Shown here: piece by piece, positions 16,559 through 24,606 of the stretch
Layout of the letters: each line of letters begins with the position of its first letter
How positions within the stretch are numbered: position 1 is the stretch's first letter
Assembly: GCA_965277615.1 (NCBI GenBank)
Contig: CBDIDG010000005.1
Coordinates: 186,001 to 250,000 of the forward strand
Source: Bog-532 sp965277615
Lineage (GTDB): Bacteria; Actinomycetota; Actinomycetes; Streptosporangiales; Streptosporangiaceae
Length of the DNA stretch: 64,000 bases
Reading direction: 5' to 3'
The notes under the pieces: model-generated
The model's input: only the letters and a program-made list of their open reading frames with translations
Told to the model about the DNA's origin: nothing
Databases searched by the model: none
Translations under genes and position numbers: made by a program

Positions 16559-16638
16559 GGCATCTCCCTACCCTGGGTCCGGCTGCCCTCCTTACCCTAG
16601 GGATGCGGCCTGCGCCTCCCGGGAAAGGACCACCGTCA

Positions 16639-17238
16639 GTGCTGTCCGACAAGCTGCTGTTCGACGAGCTGGAGCAGACCAGGGTGCTGGCCATCCTGCA
16701 CGGCGCCACCCCGGCCGAGACCGTCCGCTGGTGCGAGCGGGCCTGGTCTCTCGGCGTCACCCTGGTCGAGGTCCCCATCCGTGCCGACGGTGACCTGGAC
16801 CTGCTCGCCGCCGCGGCGGAAGCAGGCCGCCGCACCGGTCACCCGGTCGGCGCGGGCACGATCACCTCGCCCGAGCTGGCCCGCCAGGTCGCCAGGCTGG
16901 GCGCCGCGTTCACCGTCGCCCCCGGCCTGGACGAAGAGGTCGCCGCGGCCAGCGCGGAACTGGGAATGGCGCACCTGCCCGGCGTCGCCACCGCGACCGA
17001 GATCCAGCGCGCCCTGCGGCTGGGCCTGCCCTGGCAGAAGGCGTTCCCGGCATCGTCGCTCGGGCCGGGCTGGTTCACCGCCCAGCGAGAGCCGTTCCGC
17101 CAGGTCAAGTTCGTCGCCACCGGCGGCGTCAGCACGGAGAACGCCGCCGCGTTCCTCAAGGCCGGCGCGGCGGCGGTCAGCCTGGGCAGCGCCTTCGCCC
17201 GCTCCCCAGACGAAGACATCCGCGCCCTGCACGCCTAG
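16639..17238 (+). CDS. eda: 2-dehydro-3-deoxy-phosphogluconate (KDPG) aldolase
   Basis: This class I aldolase splits KDPG into pyruvate and glyceraldehyde-3-phosphate. The 199-residue chain has the family landmarks VEVPIRADGD (with the general-base-region Glu), VGAGTI, FTVAPGLDEEV, LPGVATATEI and the Schiff-base lysine in WQKAFPASSLG, then the phosphate loop ATGGVSTENA. I chose GTG at 16639 because AAAGGA lies 9 bp upstream and the homology begins there; an upstream in-frame start adds 12 residues without a better site. Together with the KDG kinase-like gene at about 4 kb it could complete an Entner-Doudoroff-type lower branch. Confidence 0.93.
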   Translation: MLSDKLLFDELEQTRVLAILHGATPAETVRWCERAWSLGVTLVEVPIRADGDLDLLAAAAEAGRRTGHPVGAGTITSPELARQVARLGAAFTVAPGLDEEVAAASAELGMAHLPGVATATEIQRALRLGLPWQKAFPASSLGPGWFTAQREPFRQVKFVATGGVSTENAAAFLKAGAAAVSLGSAFARSPDEDIRALHA

Positions 17239-17567
17239 GCCCGTTCAAAGTGTTTGATGCGGCGTGGCCGACCTGCTCCCAAGACCCATGTCCCACGCCC
17301 TATGAGTCCCACACACCCCATAGGCAGCACTGCTTCAAGACACACCAAGATCGATGGCGATTTACCCACCATAGAGGGGTAGTAAAGCGCCATCGATCAA
17401 GACCATGTCTGCCCTTCGGCCTATGAAACGCGCCTTAGGCACGGCTGACCCAGGGCTTCAGGGTCGTAGGAGTTTGTTAAATGCTGGTTATTGACTGAAC
17501 CGCGCACCATCACGCTGGCCAGCGCCCTCACCGGCAACTCCCGGGACTGACCAGTGATAATGACGGG
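17239..17567. other. 329-bp gene-free stretch with a long hairpin
   Basis: I see no coding frame here. The stretch is less GC-rich than its flanks. Its one strong feature is the inverted repeat at 17349-17398. The right end, just before the carboxyltransferase start, is AT-rich (TTTGTTAAATGCTGGTTATTG) and may hold that gene's promoter. Confidence 0.6.
17349..17398. repeat. 50-bp near-perfect hairpin
   Basis: Left arm GATCGATGGCG-A-TTTAC (17349-17365) pairs with right arm GTAAA-G-CGCCATCGATC (17382-17398), giving 16 of 17 positions paired around a 16-base loop. No T-tract follows on either strand, so it is not a classical intrinsic terminator. It could be a processing site, a regulator target or a small palindromic repeat. 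Confidence 0.7.
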
Positions 17568-19109
17568 ATGACCCCGGGCTCGCTGACCGCGCGCGAGGTG
17601 CTGGCCGCGCTGCTGGAGCCAGGGTCGTTCCGATCCTGGGACGTTCTGCCGGTCGACGTCGCGGCCGGGCCGGCTTACGCGGCCGAGCTGGCCGCGGCGC
17701 GGGCCCGGACTGGGGTGCACGAATCGGTCATCACCGGGGAGGGCCGGATCGGCGGCCACCCGGTGGCCGTGGCCGCGAGCGAGTTCGGCTTCCTGGGCGG
17801 GTCGATCGGGCTGGCCGCCGGGGAACGGCTGACCCGGGCGGTGGAACGGGCCACCGCCGCCCGGCTGCCGCTGATCACCCTGCCGGCCTCGGGCGGGACC
17901 CGGATGCAGGAGGGCACGCTGGCCTTTTTGCAGATGGTGAAGATCACCGGCGCGGTCACCGCGCACCGGCGGGCCCGGCTGCCGTACCTGGTCTACCTGC
18001 GGCACCCCAGTACCGGCGGGGTGTTCGCGTCCTGGGCCTCGGTCGGGCACCTGACGCTGGCCCAGCCCGGGGCGCTGATTGGTTTCCTCGGCCCGCGCGT
18101 GTACGAGGCGCTGACGGGCCGCGCGTTCCCTGAGGGGATACAGACCGCGGAGAACCTGGCCGCGCACGGGCTGATCGACGCGGTCATCGCCCCGGACCGG
18201 CTCGGCGGCCTGGTCGCCCGGATACTAGACGCGCTGACGCCGGCTTCCGAGGCGCAGGTGACTAGTGGGGCTGGGGTGGCCCTTGAGGCCGACGAGTTTG
18301 ATGAGACTGGGGTGGCTGGTGGGGCTGGGTCGGCTGGCCGGGCTGGTGGGGCCGGGGTGGGCGAGACGGGGGGCGGGGGCGCGTGGGCTTCGGTGCTGCG
18401 CACCCGGCAGCCGGACTACCCGGACGCGCGCGCGCTGATCGCGGCGGCCGCGACCGACGTGGTGACCGTGCGCGATGGGAGCGTGATCCTGGCCCTGGCC
18501 CGGATCGGCGGTATGCCGGTGGTGCTGGCGGCCCAGGACCGGCACGCTCCGCCGCCCGGGCCGGGCGCGCTCCGGGTGGCCCGGCGCGGGGTCCGGCTGG
18601 CCGCGGACCTGGGGCTGCCGCTGGTCACGGTGATCGACACGACCGGCGGTGAGCTGTCCCCGCAGGCCGAGCAGGACGGCCTGGCCGCGCAGATCGCGCA
18701 CACCCTGTCCGACCTGCTGACCACGCCGTCCCCCACGGTGTCGGTGCTGCTGGGTCAGGGCACCGGCGGGGCGGCGCTGGCCCTGCTGCCCGCCGACCGC
18801 ACGGTGGCCGCCGCCGACGGCTGGCTGGCCCCGCTGGCGCCCGAGGGGGCCAGCGCGATCATGTGCCGCGACACCGATCACGCCGCCGACCTGGCTGAAC
18901 AGCAGGGCATCCGGGCCGCCGACCTGGCCACGGCGGGCGTCGTCGACGAGGTGATCACCGGGACTGGGCCGCCGGGAGCGGATCTGGCCCCGGAGCTGGT
19001 CCAGGGTCTGGGCCACGCTGTGCAACGGGCCCTGGCCGAGCTGGCCCGGCAGAACCCCGAACGCCGGCTGGCCGCCCGCACCCGGCGCTACCGCCGCCTG
19101 GGGCAGTAA
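17568..19109 (+). CDS. Acetyl-CoA carboxylase carboxyltransferase, beta and alpha halves fused
   Basis: This 513-residue protein joins two crotonase-fold carboxyltransferase halves that transfer carboxyl from biotin to an acyl-CoA. The N-half (about 1-225) has the AccD-like SASGGTRMQEG-type motif (LPASGGTRMQEGTLAF) and STGGVFASWASVGH. The C-half (about 285-513) is AccA-like, with GTGGAALALLPADRTVAA and EGASAIM. The halves are joined by a Gly/Ala-rich linker at about 235-280 (GVAGGAGSAGRAGGAGVG). The N-terminal zinc ribbon of bacterial AccD is absent. No biotin carboxylase or carrier is adjacent, so partners must be elsewhere; acetyl- or propionyl-CoA are both possible. Confidence 0.88.
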   Translation: MTPGSLTAREVLAALLEPGSFRSWDVLPVDVAAGPAYAAELAAARARTGVHESVITGEGRIGGHPVAVAASEFGFLGGSIGLAAGERLTRAVERATAARLPLITLPASGGTRMQEGTLAFLQMVKITGAVTAHRRARLPYLVYLRHPSTGGVFASWASVGHLTLAQPGALIGFLGPRVYEALTGRAFPEGIQTAENLAAHGLIDAVIAPDRLGGLVARILDALTPASEAQVTSGAGVALEADEFDETGVAGGAGSAGRAGGAGVGETGGGGAWASVLRTRQPDYPDARALIAAAATDVVTVRDGSVILALARIGGMPVVLAAQDRHAPPPGPGALRVARRGVRLAADLGLPLVTVIDTTGGELSPQAEQDGLAAQIAHTLSDLLTTPSPTVSVLLGQGTGGAALALLPADRTVAAADGWLAPLAPEGASAIMCRDTDHAADLAEQQGIRAADLATAGVVDEVITGTGPPGADLAPELVQGLGHAVQRALAELARQNPERRLAARTRRYRRLGQ

Positions 19110-19198
19110 CTTCGCGGCGGCCCGGCCCAGCGCCGGGCGATTAGTTTCCGCCCCAGGTTCCGTCCTTACCTGTGACCGGATGGGACACGGGAGGAACC

Positions 19199-20683
19199 AT
19201 GAACGAGCGTTCGCGCTGGATCGCGCTGGTGGTGCTGTGCACCGGCATGCTGATGATCGTCCTGGACATGACGGTCGTGAACGTGGCCCTGCCGTCCATC
19301 CAGGGGGACCTGGGCTTCAGCCAGTCGGGCCTGGCCTGGGTGGTGAACGCCTACCTGATCGCGTTCGCCGGGCTGCTGCTGCTGGCCGGGCGGCTGGGCG
19401 ACCTGGCTGGGCGGCGGAACGTCTTCCTGACCGGTCTGGGGGTCTTCACCGTGGCCTCGCTGCTGTGCGGGCTGGCCACCAGCCAGGTCATGCTGATCGC
19501 GGCCCGGTTCGCCCAGGGGGCGGGTGGCGCGCTCACCTCGGCGGTGATCCTGGGCATGATCGTCACGATGTTCACCGACCCGCGGGAGAGGGCCCGGGCC
19601 ATCGGGGTGTTCGCCTTCGTGGCCTCGGCGGGCGCGGCCGTGGGACTGCTGGCCGGCGGGGTCATCACCCAGCTGCTGAGCTGGCACTGGATCTTCTTCA
19701 TCAACCTGCCCATCGGCGTATTCACCGCCGTCGCGGCCCGGCGGATGATCGAGCCCGACCAGGGCGCGGGCCTGCGGGCCGGGGCCGACGTGCCCGGCGC
19801 CGGGCTGGTCACCGGGGCCATGATGCTCGGCGTCTACACGATCGTCGGCCCGGCGGCCCAGCAGGGCTGGCTGGCCGCCGAGACGCTCGGCCTGGGCGCG
19901 GCCACCCTGGCGCTGCTGGCCGGGTTCGTGCTCCGCCAGCACACGGCCCGGCACCCGCTGATGCCGCTGCGGGTGTTCGCCTCCCGCGCGGTGATCGGGG
20001 CCAATCTGGTCCAGGTGTTCGGGACGGCGGGCATGTTCGGGATGTTCTTCCTCGGCTCGCTCTACCTGCGCCAGATCGTGCACTACGACCCGTTGCAGAT
20101 CGGGCTGGCCTTCCTGCCGGTCGCGGTGATCATGGGCACCCTGTCGGTCCGTTACACCGACCGGCTGGCGCTGCGCTTCGGCGCCCGGCCGACCATGCTG
20201 ACCGGCCTGGCCCTCATCGCCGCCGGGCTGGCGCTGTTCGCGCTGGCCCCGGCCAGTGGCGGGGCCTACCTGCCCCACGTCTTCCCGGTCGCGGTGCTGG
20301 TCGGCGCCGGCTCGGGCCTGTGCTTCCCGGCGCTGATGACGCTGGCCATGTCCGGTGCCACCGCCGAGGACGCGGGCCTGGCTTCCGGGCTGGTCAACAC
20401 GACCGGGCAGATCGGCGGCGCGGTCGGCCTGGCCGTGCTGGCCACCGTGTCCGCGTCCCGGACCAGCGCCCTGGCCGCCCGGCACCAGCCCGCGGCGGTC
20501 GCGCTGACCGGCGGTTACCACCTGGCCTTCTGGATTGCCTGCGGCCTGGTCGTCGCGGCCGCTGGGGTCACCCTGGTCGTGCTGCGCCCGCAGCCGGCCG
20601 CCGAGACCGCGGTGCCCGTGGCTGAGACCGTACCCGTGGCTGAGACCGTGCCCGAGCGGAAGCTCGGCTACACGATGAACTAA
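19199..20683 (+). CDS. MFS drug exporter, DHA2/EmrB type (14 TMS)
   Basis: This 494-residue inner-membrane drug:proton antiporter has the DHA2 motif C region (LDMTVVNVALPSIQGDLGFS), motif A (GRLGDLAGRRNVF) and the 14-helix hydrophobicity pattern. I chose ATG 19199 because GGGAGGAACC precedes it; an upstream GTG would add nine residues. The C-terminus ends in an exact short repeat (VAETVPVAETVPE) encoded by tandem DNA copies. No regulator is adjacent and the substrate is unknown. Confidence 0.92.
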   Translation: MNERSRWIALVVLCTGMLMIVLDMTVVNVALPSIQGDLGFSQSGLAWVVNAYLIAFAGLLLLAGRLGDLAGRRNVFLTGLGVFTVASLLCGLATSQVMLIAARFAQGAGGALTSAVILGMIVTMFTDPRERARAIGVFAFVASAGAAVGLLAGGVITQLLSWHWIFFINLPIGVFTAVAARRMIEPDQGAGLRAGADVPGAGLVTGAMMLGVYTIVGPAAQQGWLAAETLGLGAATLALLAGFVLRQHTARHPLMPLRVFASRAVIGANLVQVFGTAGMFGMFFLGSLYLRQIVHYDPLQIGLAFLPVAVIMGTLSVRYTDRLALRFGARPTMLTGLALIAAGLALFALAPASGGAYLPHVFPVAVLVGAGSGLCFPALMTLAMSGATAEDAGLASGLVNTTGQIGGAVGLAVLATVSASRTSALAARHQPAAVALTGGYHLAFWIACGLVVAAAGVTLVVLRPQPAAETAVPVAETVPVAETVPERKLGYTMN

Positions 20684-20694
20684 TTTTGAGCCCA

Positions 20695-21147
20695 ATGAGC
20701 TCACCAGCCGAGATGACCCCGCGGGAACGCAAGGACGCCATGCTGGCCCGGATCCGGGGCGGGCCGCTCCAGCCTCATCGCGAGGGCGGTCATGTGCTGC
20801 GGGTCCTGTCCACCCCCGGACGCCGGACCGGCGAGCCGCGGACGTGGCCGATCGCCGTCATCCAGTGGCAGGGGCACCACTACGTGTGCGCCCCGAACCG
20901 GCGCCGGGACTGGGTGCGTAACCTGCTCGCGGCGGGCTGGTGCACGGTGGAAGGCGAACAGCCCGAGCGGCATGAGACCACGCTGGTCGAGACGCCCGAG
21001 GCGGCCGAGGCGGTAGCCAGCTACCTGAACAGCCTGCAGCGCCGCAGCCCCAGCAGCGCGTGGCCGTTCCCGCGCGACGCGCCGCCCGGGCAGATCCGGC
21101 CGCACCTGGGCGAGATCGCCGTGTTCGAGCTGACCCCAGCTCCGTAG
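20695..21147 (+). CDS. Deazaflavin-dependent (F420) nitroreductase family protein
   Basis: This 150-residue Ddn/DUF385-type split-barrel protein has the hallmarks HVLRVLSTPGRRTGEPRTWPI and HHYVCAPNRRRDWVRNLLAAG. These proteins bind deazaflavin F420 and reduce varied substrates. The start codon is uncertain: ATG 20695 has no clear Shine-Dalgarno, and the gene begins 11 bp after the exporter stop, so it may be translated by coupling. Its end is followed by a 10-bp tandem duplication and then the dienelactone hydrolase gene, all on one strand. Confidence 0.85.
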   Translation: MSSPAEMTPRERKDAMLARIRGGPLQPHREGGHVLRVLSTPGRRTGEPRTWPIAVIQWQGHHYVCAPNRRRDWVRNLLAAGWCTVEGEQPERHETTLVETPEAAEAVASYLNSLQRRSPSSAWPFPRDAPPGQIRPHLGEIAVFELTPAP

Positions 21148-21150
21148 CTG

Positions 21151-21170
21151 AACTCAATAGAACTCAATAG
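21151..21170. repeat. 10-bp tandem duplication AACTCAATAG x2
   Basis: Two exact copies (21151-21160 and 21161-21170) sit just before the AAGGAG ribosome-binding site of the dienelactone hydrolase gene. Confidence 0.9.
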
Positions 21171-21184
21171 AAGGAGAGGCACCG

Positions 21185-21925
21185 GTGCCCGTGACCACAG
21201 TCGACGTGACCACACCCGACGGGGTGATGGACGTGACCCTGCACGAGCCGGAGGGCGGCCCGGCGCCGGCGGTGATCTTCTTCTCCGACGCGGGCGGGGT
21301 GCGGCCGGTCATGCAGGAGATGGCGTCGCGGCTGGCGTCGGCCGGTTACCTGGTGGCGGTGCCCAACCTGTACTACCGGGCCGGCTCGTACGAACCGTTC
21401 GACATCACCACGCTGTTCACCGTCCCGGGCGAGCGGGAGCGGATGGGAGCCATTATCGCCCTGGCCGGCCAGCACGGGCTGGACCGTGACACCGGTGCGC
21501 TGCTGGACGCGCTGGCCGGTCACCCGGGGCGCCGAGGTGAGCTGGTCGGGTGCGTGGGCTACTGCATGGGCGGCAACTGGGCCTTCCGTACCGCCGGGGC
21601 GCACCCGGACCGGATCGCCGCGGCCGCGTCCTTCCACGGCGGCAACCTGGCCACCGACGACCCGGCCAGCCCGCACCGCCAGGCTGACCGCATCCGGGCC
21701 CGGCTGTACTTCGGCGTGGCCGACGCCGACCCGTCCTGCTCGCCCGAGAGCCAGGCCCAGCTGGTCACCGCGCTCAGCCAGGCCCACGTCGGCTACCAGC
21801 TCGAGCTGTACCCGGGCGCCGGGCACGGGTTCACCGTGCCCGGCAATCCGTCCTACAACGACGCCGCGGCCGGGCGGCACTGGACGCGGGTGACGACCCT
21901 GTTCACCGAGGTCCTAACCGCCTGA
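21185..21925 (+). CDS. Dienelactone hydrolase family protein
   Basis: This is a 246-residue alpha/beta hydrolase of the dienelactone hydrolase family. The nucleophile is the Cys in GCVGYCMGGNWAF (cysteine in place of serine, as is normal here), the acid is in YFGVADADPSC, and the His is in PGAGHGFTVPG. The N-terminal oxyanion region is VIFFSDAGGVRP. The GTG start at 21185 is set by AAGGAGAGG about 8 bp upstream. The protein lacks a signal peptide. No ring-cleavage genes adjoin it, so the true ester or lactone substrate is unknown. Confidence 0.9.
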   Translation: MPVTTVDVTTPDGVMDVTLHEPEGGPAPAVIFFSDAGGVRPVMQEMASRLASAGYLVAVPNLYYRAGSYEPFDITTLFTVPGERERMGAIIALAGQHGLDRDTGALLDALAGHPGRRGELVGCVGYCMGGNWAFRTAGAHPDRIAAAASFHGGNLATDDPASPHRQADRIRARLYFGVADADPSCSPESQAQLVTALSQAHVGYQLELYPGAGHGFTVPGNPSYNDAAAGRHWTRVTTLFTEVLTA

Positions 21926-22032
21926 CGGTGCCGCTTGACTACTTAATGAGCGGATTTTGTCACTCTAGGTTACGACAGTGAGTTCCCGGGCAAACTCGGA
22001 TTTCGGGTATCGGTCAATCCGGGGGGATTCGC

Positions 22033-24600
22033 ATGATCGGCCGCCTCTCCGCCGCCAGTATCGCGGCCACCACCGTCCTGCTCACCGTGCCGGCCACCAC
22101 TGCTACGGCGGCCGTAACCGTCGATAAGGCCGCCACCGCCAGCGCGGCTGGCGCGGCGGGCGCGGCAGGCGCGGCAGGCGCGGCGGGCGCGGCAGGCGCG
22201 GCCACCAGCTGGCAGCACGCCGTGCTGATCTACCACTCGGCCAGCCGGACCCAGCAGCAGTGGGAGCAGCACCTGATGGCGGTGAACGCGGCCGGTCAGT
22301 TCACCGGCAAATGGCTGTTCGACGCGGCCATTGTCACCACGCAGACCATCGACGGCTCGGACATCATGGACGCCAGCTTGACCGGGGCCGACCTCACCGA
22401 CCTGCTCAACCAGGAGTTCGCCGACGCGGCCGCGCTGGACAGCGCGGCCGCGGCCCTGGCCCAGCAGTACGGCGCGCCACCCAAGCCGATCCAGGTCGCG
22501 CTGGCCCTGCCCTGGCTGGACCCGCAGGACACCAGCATCGCTGTGCCTGATCGAACGTTCAACCTAAGCAATGCGTCGGACCGGGTGGACGCGGCCGACT
22601 GGTACCTGCAGCAGGTCCAGTCGAGGGCCCAGGCCGCGAACTGGTCCGAGCTGAGCCTGTACGGGGTCTACAGCCAGCGCGAGGACGCCTCGCCCGGCTG
22701 GGGTGACCCGTCCTACCTGCAGGCCATGAACAGCAAGGCGCACGCGCTCGGCCTGAACACGGTCTGGGTGCCGTACTACGACGGGCCCGGCAGTTTCAGC
22801 GGAGCCAGCCTGGGCTTCGACGTCACCAGCGTCCAGCCCGAGTACTCGTTCCGCGACGCCCAGTACGAGGGCACGGTCAACGACTCCCGGCTGTACAGCG
22901 CCGGGACCAAGGCCGCCGGGCAAGACCAGAGCTACGAGTACGAACTGTCCGGCCAGGGCAACTCGGTGACCGAGGAGCAGGTCGCCCACCAGTACCTGGC
23001 CGTGGCCCAGGCCACCGGTGCGGCCGCGTACCCCCAGGTCTTCTTCACCGGCCTGTCCAGCGACCTGTTCGACCAGGTGTCGGGCCAGAGCGCGGTGGAC
23101 GCCAGCGAATGGCGGACCTACACCGACCTGACCAGCTACCTGGCCGGCCAGACGATCAGCAACACCGACCTGGCCATCCCGTGGTCGCCGTCCGCCACGG
23201 CGGCCGGCAGCTCCCAGCAGACGACCTGGACCCCGGCCACGGCGGTCATCCTCACCTCGATCCGGGTCGACTTCAGCGACGCCACCGCGACCAGCCCGTG
23301 GCGCGGCCAGGTCAGCGTGAGCGTCACCGGCCCCGGCGGGACCCGCACGTCCTACGCCGTCCGCGGCGGCAGCGACGCGGTCAACCCCGCGTACAACGCG
23401 GTCTTGGTGCCGCTGCCCGCCGCGGCCAGCGGCAACAACACGGTCACCAGCGCCACCATCACCCTCAGCCGGGAGACCGGCAGTCCGTGGCCGACCGTGC
23501 TGCGCGTGGTCGGCAGCCAGGACGACCCCCCGACGATCGCCAACGGGAACAGCGGCGCCACCAGCACCGCCGCGCCACGGGTGGCCCAGGCCGGCCAGTA
23601 CGCCGACTCCCAGCCGACCAGCACCGGTTATTCCGCGGGCAAGCTCACCGATGGGCAGGTGTCCCTGTCCGGCACCTGGGACTGGAGCGGGGTCATGGGC
23701 TGGAATTCCGAGGGCGGCCCGTTCCAGGTCATGATCAACCTGGGCAAATCCGCCGCCGTCGGCTCGGTCGCGCTGGTCACGCACCAAGACCAGACGGCCG
23801 GCATCAACTGGCCCAACAACGTCAGCGCGGCCGCGGCCGCCTGCCCGCCCCAAGACACCGGCATCACCGGCCAGAGCTGCGCCCCGGCCGGCACCTCCGG
23901 CCAGGTGTCCCTGGCCTCGCAGGCGGTCAGCGGCGGATCCGACGCCGACGACACCGCCGGGACGATCACGCTGCCGATGTCGTCGGTGTCCGGGCAGTAC
24001 GTCACGGTCACCGGGACCTGCTCCGGCTGGTGCCTGTTCGACGAGATCAAGGTGCTCAGCCCGAGCGGCTCGGTGCTGTCGACCGGCGCCACCTACACCG
24101 TCGTCCCGACGCCGACCAACGGGCCCGGCGGCGGCACCACCTTCGGTGACGACGACTACAAGCTCACCGACGGCGCGGTCGTCCCGGTCTACGGACCGCA
24201 GTTCGCGAACGCGGTCGACGGCATCCCGGGGAACTCCGGCGGCTCGGTTCAGGCCACCTGGACCGGCGCCCACAGTGCTAGTTCAACCGGGGCTAGTTCA
24301 ACCGGGGCTAGCTCAACCGGGGCTAGCTCAACCGGGGCTAGTACCGCCACCATCTGGATGAGCACGCCGAACAGCACCTACGGCGTCGTGCTGCCCGCCT
24401 CGGTCACGATTGCGTGGCGGAACGCCAGCGGGGTGTGGCAGGCCGGCACCGCCGTCACCCCGAAGGCGAACTGCGGCCCGGGCGCCTGCGCCAGCCTCAC
24501 CCTGCCGTCCGGCGCCCAGGTCACCGGGGTCAAGGCCACCTTCCCCGGTGGCGGCTCGTCTTCGGCCTGGTACATGGTCAGCGAAGTCAGCACTCAGTAA
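22033..24600 (+). CDS. Large secreted DUF4855 protein with discoidin-like C-terminal domains
   Basis: This 855-residue exported protein starts with a signal peptide (MIGRLSAASIAATTVLLTVPATTATA) followed by a Gly/Ala tandem repeat (AGAAGAAGA). Residues ~57-380 match the DUF4855 type (AVLIYHSASRTQQQWEQHL, TVWVPYYDGPG, YSFRDAQYEG). Residues ~385-500 and ~510-680 look like beta-sandwich carbohydrate-binding regions (GGPFQVMINLGKSAAVGSVA, YVTVTGTCSGWCLFDEIKV), with a third near the end. A four-copy STGAS repeat interrupts the last one. It probably acts at or outside the cell surface on a polysaccharide; the activity is not established for the family. Confidence 0.82.
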   Translation: MIGRLSAASIAATTVLLTVPATTATAAVTVDKAATASAAGAAGAAGAAGAAGAAGAATSWQHAVLIYHSASRTQQQWEQHLMAVNAAGQFTGKWLFDAAIVTTQTIDGSDIMDASLTGADLTDLLNQEFADAAALDSAAAALAQQYGAPPKPIQVALALPWLDPQDTSIAVPDRTFNLSNASDRVDAADWYLQQVQSRAQAANWSELSLYGVYSQREDASPGWGDPSYLQAMNSKAHALGLNTVWVPYYDGPGSFSGASLGFDVTSVQPEYSFRDAQYEGTVNDSRLYSAGTKAAGQDQSYEYELSGQGNSVTEEQVAHQYLAVAQATGAAAYPQVFFTGLSSDLFDQVSGQSAVDASEWRTYTDLTSYLAGQTISNTDLAIPWSPSATAAGSSQQTTWTPATAVILTSIRVDFSDATATSPWRGQVSVSVTGPGGTRTSYAVRGGSDAVNPAYNAVLVPLPAAASGNNTVTSATITLSRETGSPWPTVLRVVGSQDDPPTIANGNSGATSTAAPRVAQAGQYADSQPTSTGYSAGKLTDGQVSLSGTWDWSGVMGWNSEGGPFQVMINLGKSAAVGSVALVTHQDQTAGINWPNNVSAAAAACPPQDTGITGQSCAPAGTSGQVSLASQAVSGGSDADDTAGTITLPMSSVSGQYVTVTGTCSGWCLFDEIKVLSPSGSVLSTGATYTVVPTPTNGPGGGTTFGDDDYKLTDGAVVPVYGPQFANAVDGIPGNSGGSVQATWTGAHSASSTGASSTGASSTGASSTGASTATIWMSTPNSTYGVVLPASVTIAWRNASGVWQAGTAVTPKANCGPGACASLTLPSGAQVTGVKATFPGGGSSSAWYMVSEVSTQ
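24277..24336 (+). repeat. Four 15-bp tandem repeats inside the DUF4855 gene
   Basis: Units of GCTAGTTCAACCGGG (copies 1 and 2) and GCTAGCTCAACCGGG (copies 3 and 4) encode a (A/S)-S-S-T-G linker repeated in frame. The unit is a multiple of three, so copy number can vary without frameshift. Confidence 0.95.
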
Positions 24601-24606
24601 CCGGGG

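Noticed and set aside
14264..16600. Long plus-strand open frame antisense to the GH2 gene
   Set aside because: It is a GC-driven shadow: the minus-strand GH2 protein has complete catalytic motifs, and the antisense translation has no domain and skewed Arg/Gly/Pro content.
17349..17398. Riboswitch or tRNA in the gap before the carboxyltransferase
   Set aside because: It is a simple two-arm hairpin with no cloverleaf, no conserved core and no expression platform next to a start codon.
19166..20704. Minus-strand frame antisense to the first MFS exporter
   Set aside because: The plus strand encodes a clear 14-helix transporter. The antisense protein is a low-complexity Gln/His/Gly/Arg chain with no membrane or enzyme signature.
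22564..24273. Minus-strand frame antisense to the DUF4855 gene
   Set aside because: The sense frame has a signal peptide and family motifs; the antisense frame is Gly/Arg/Val-rich with none.
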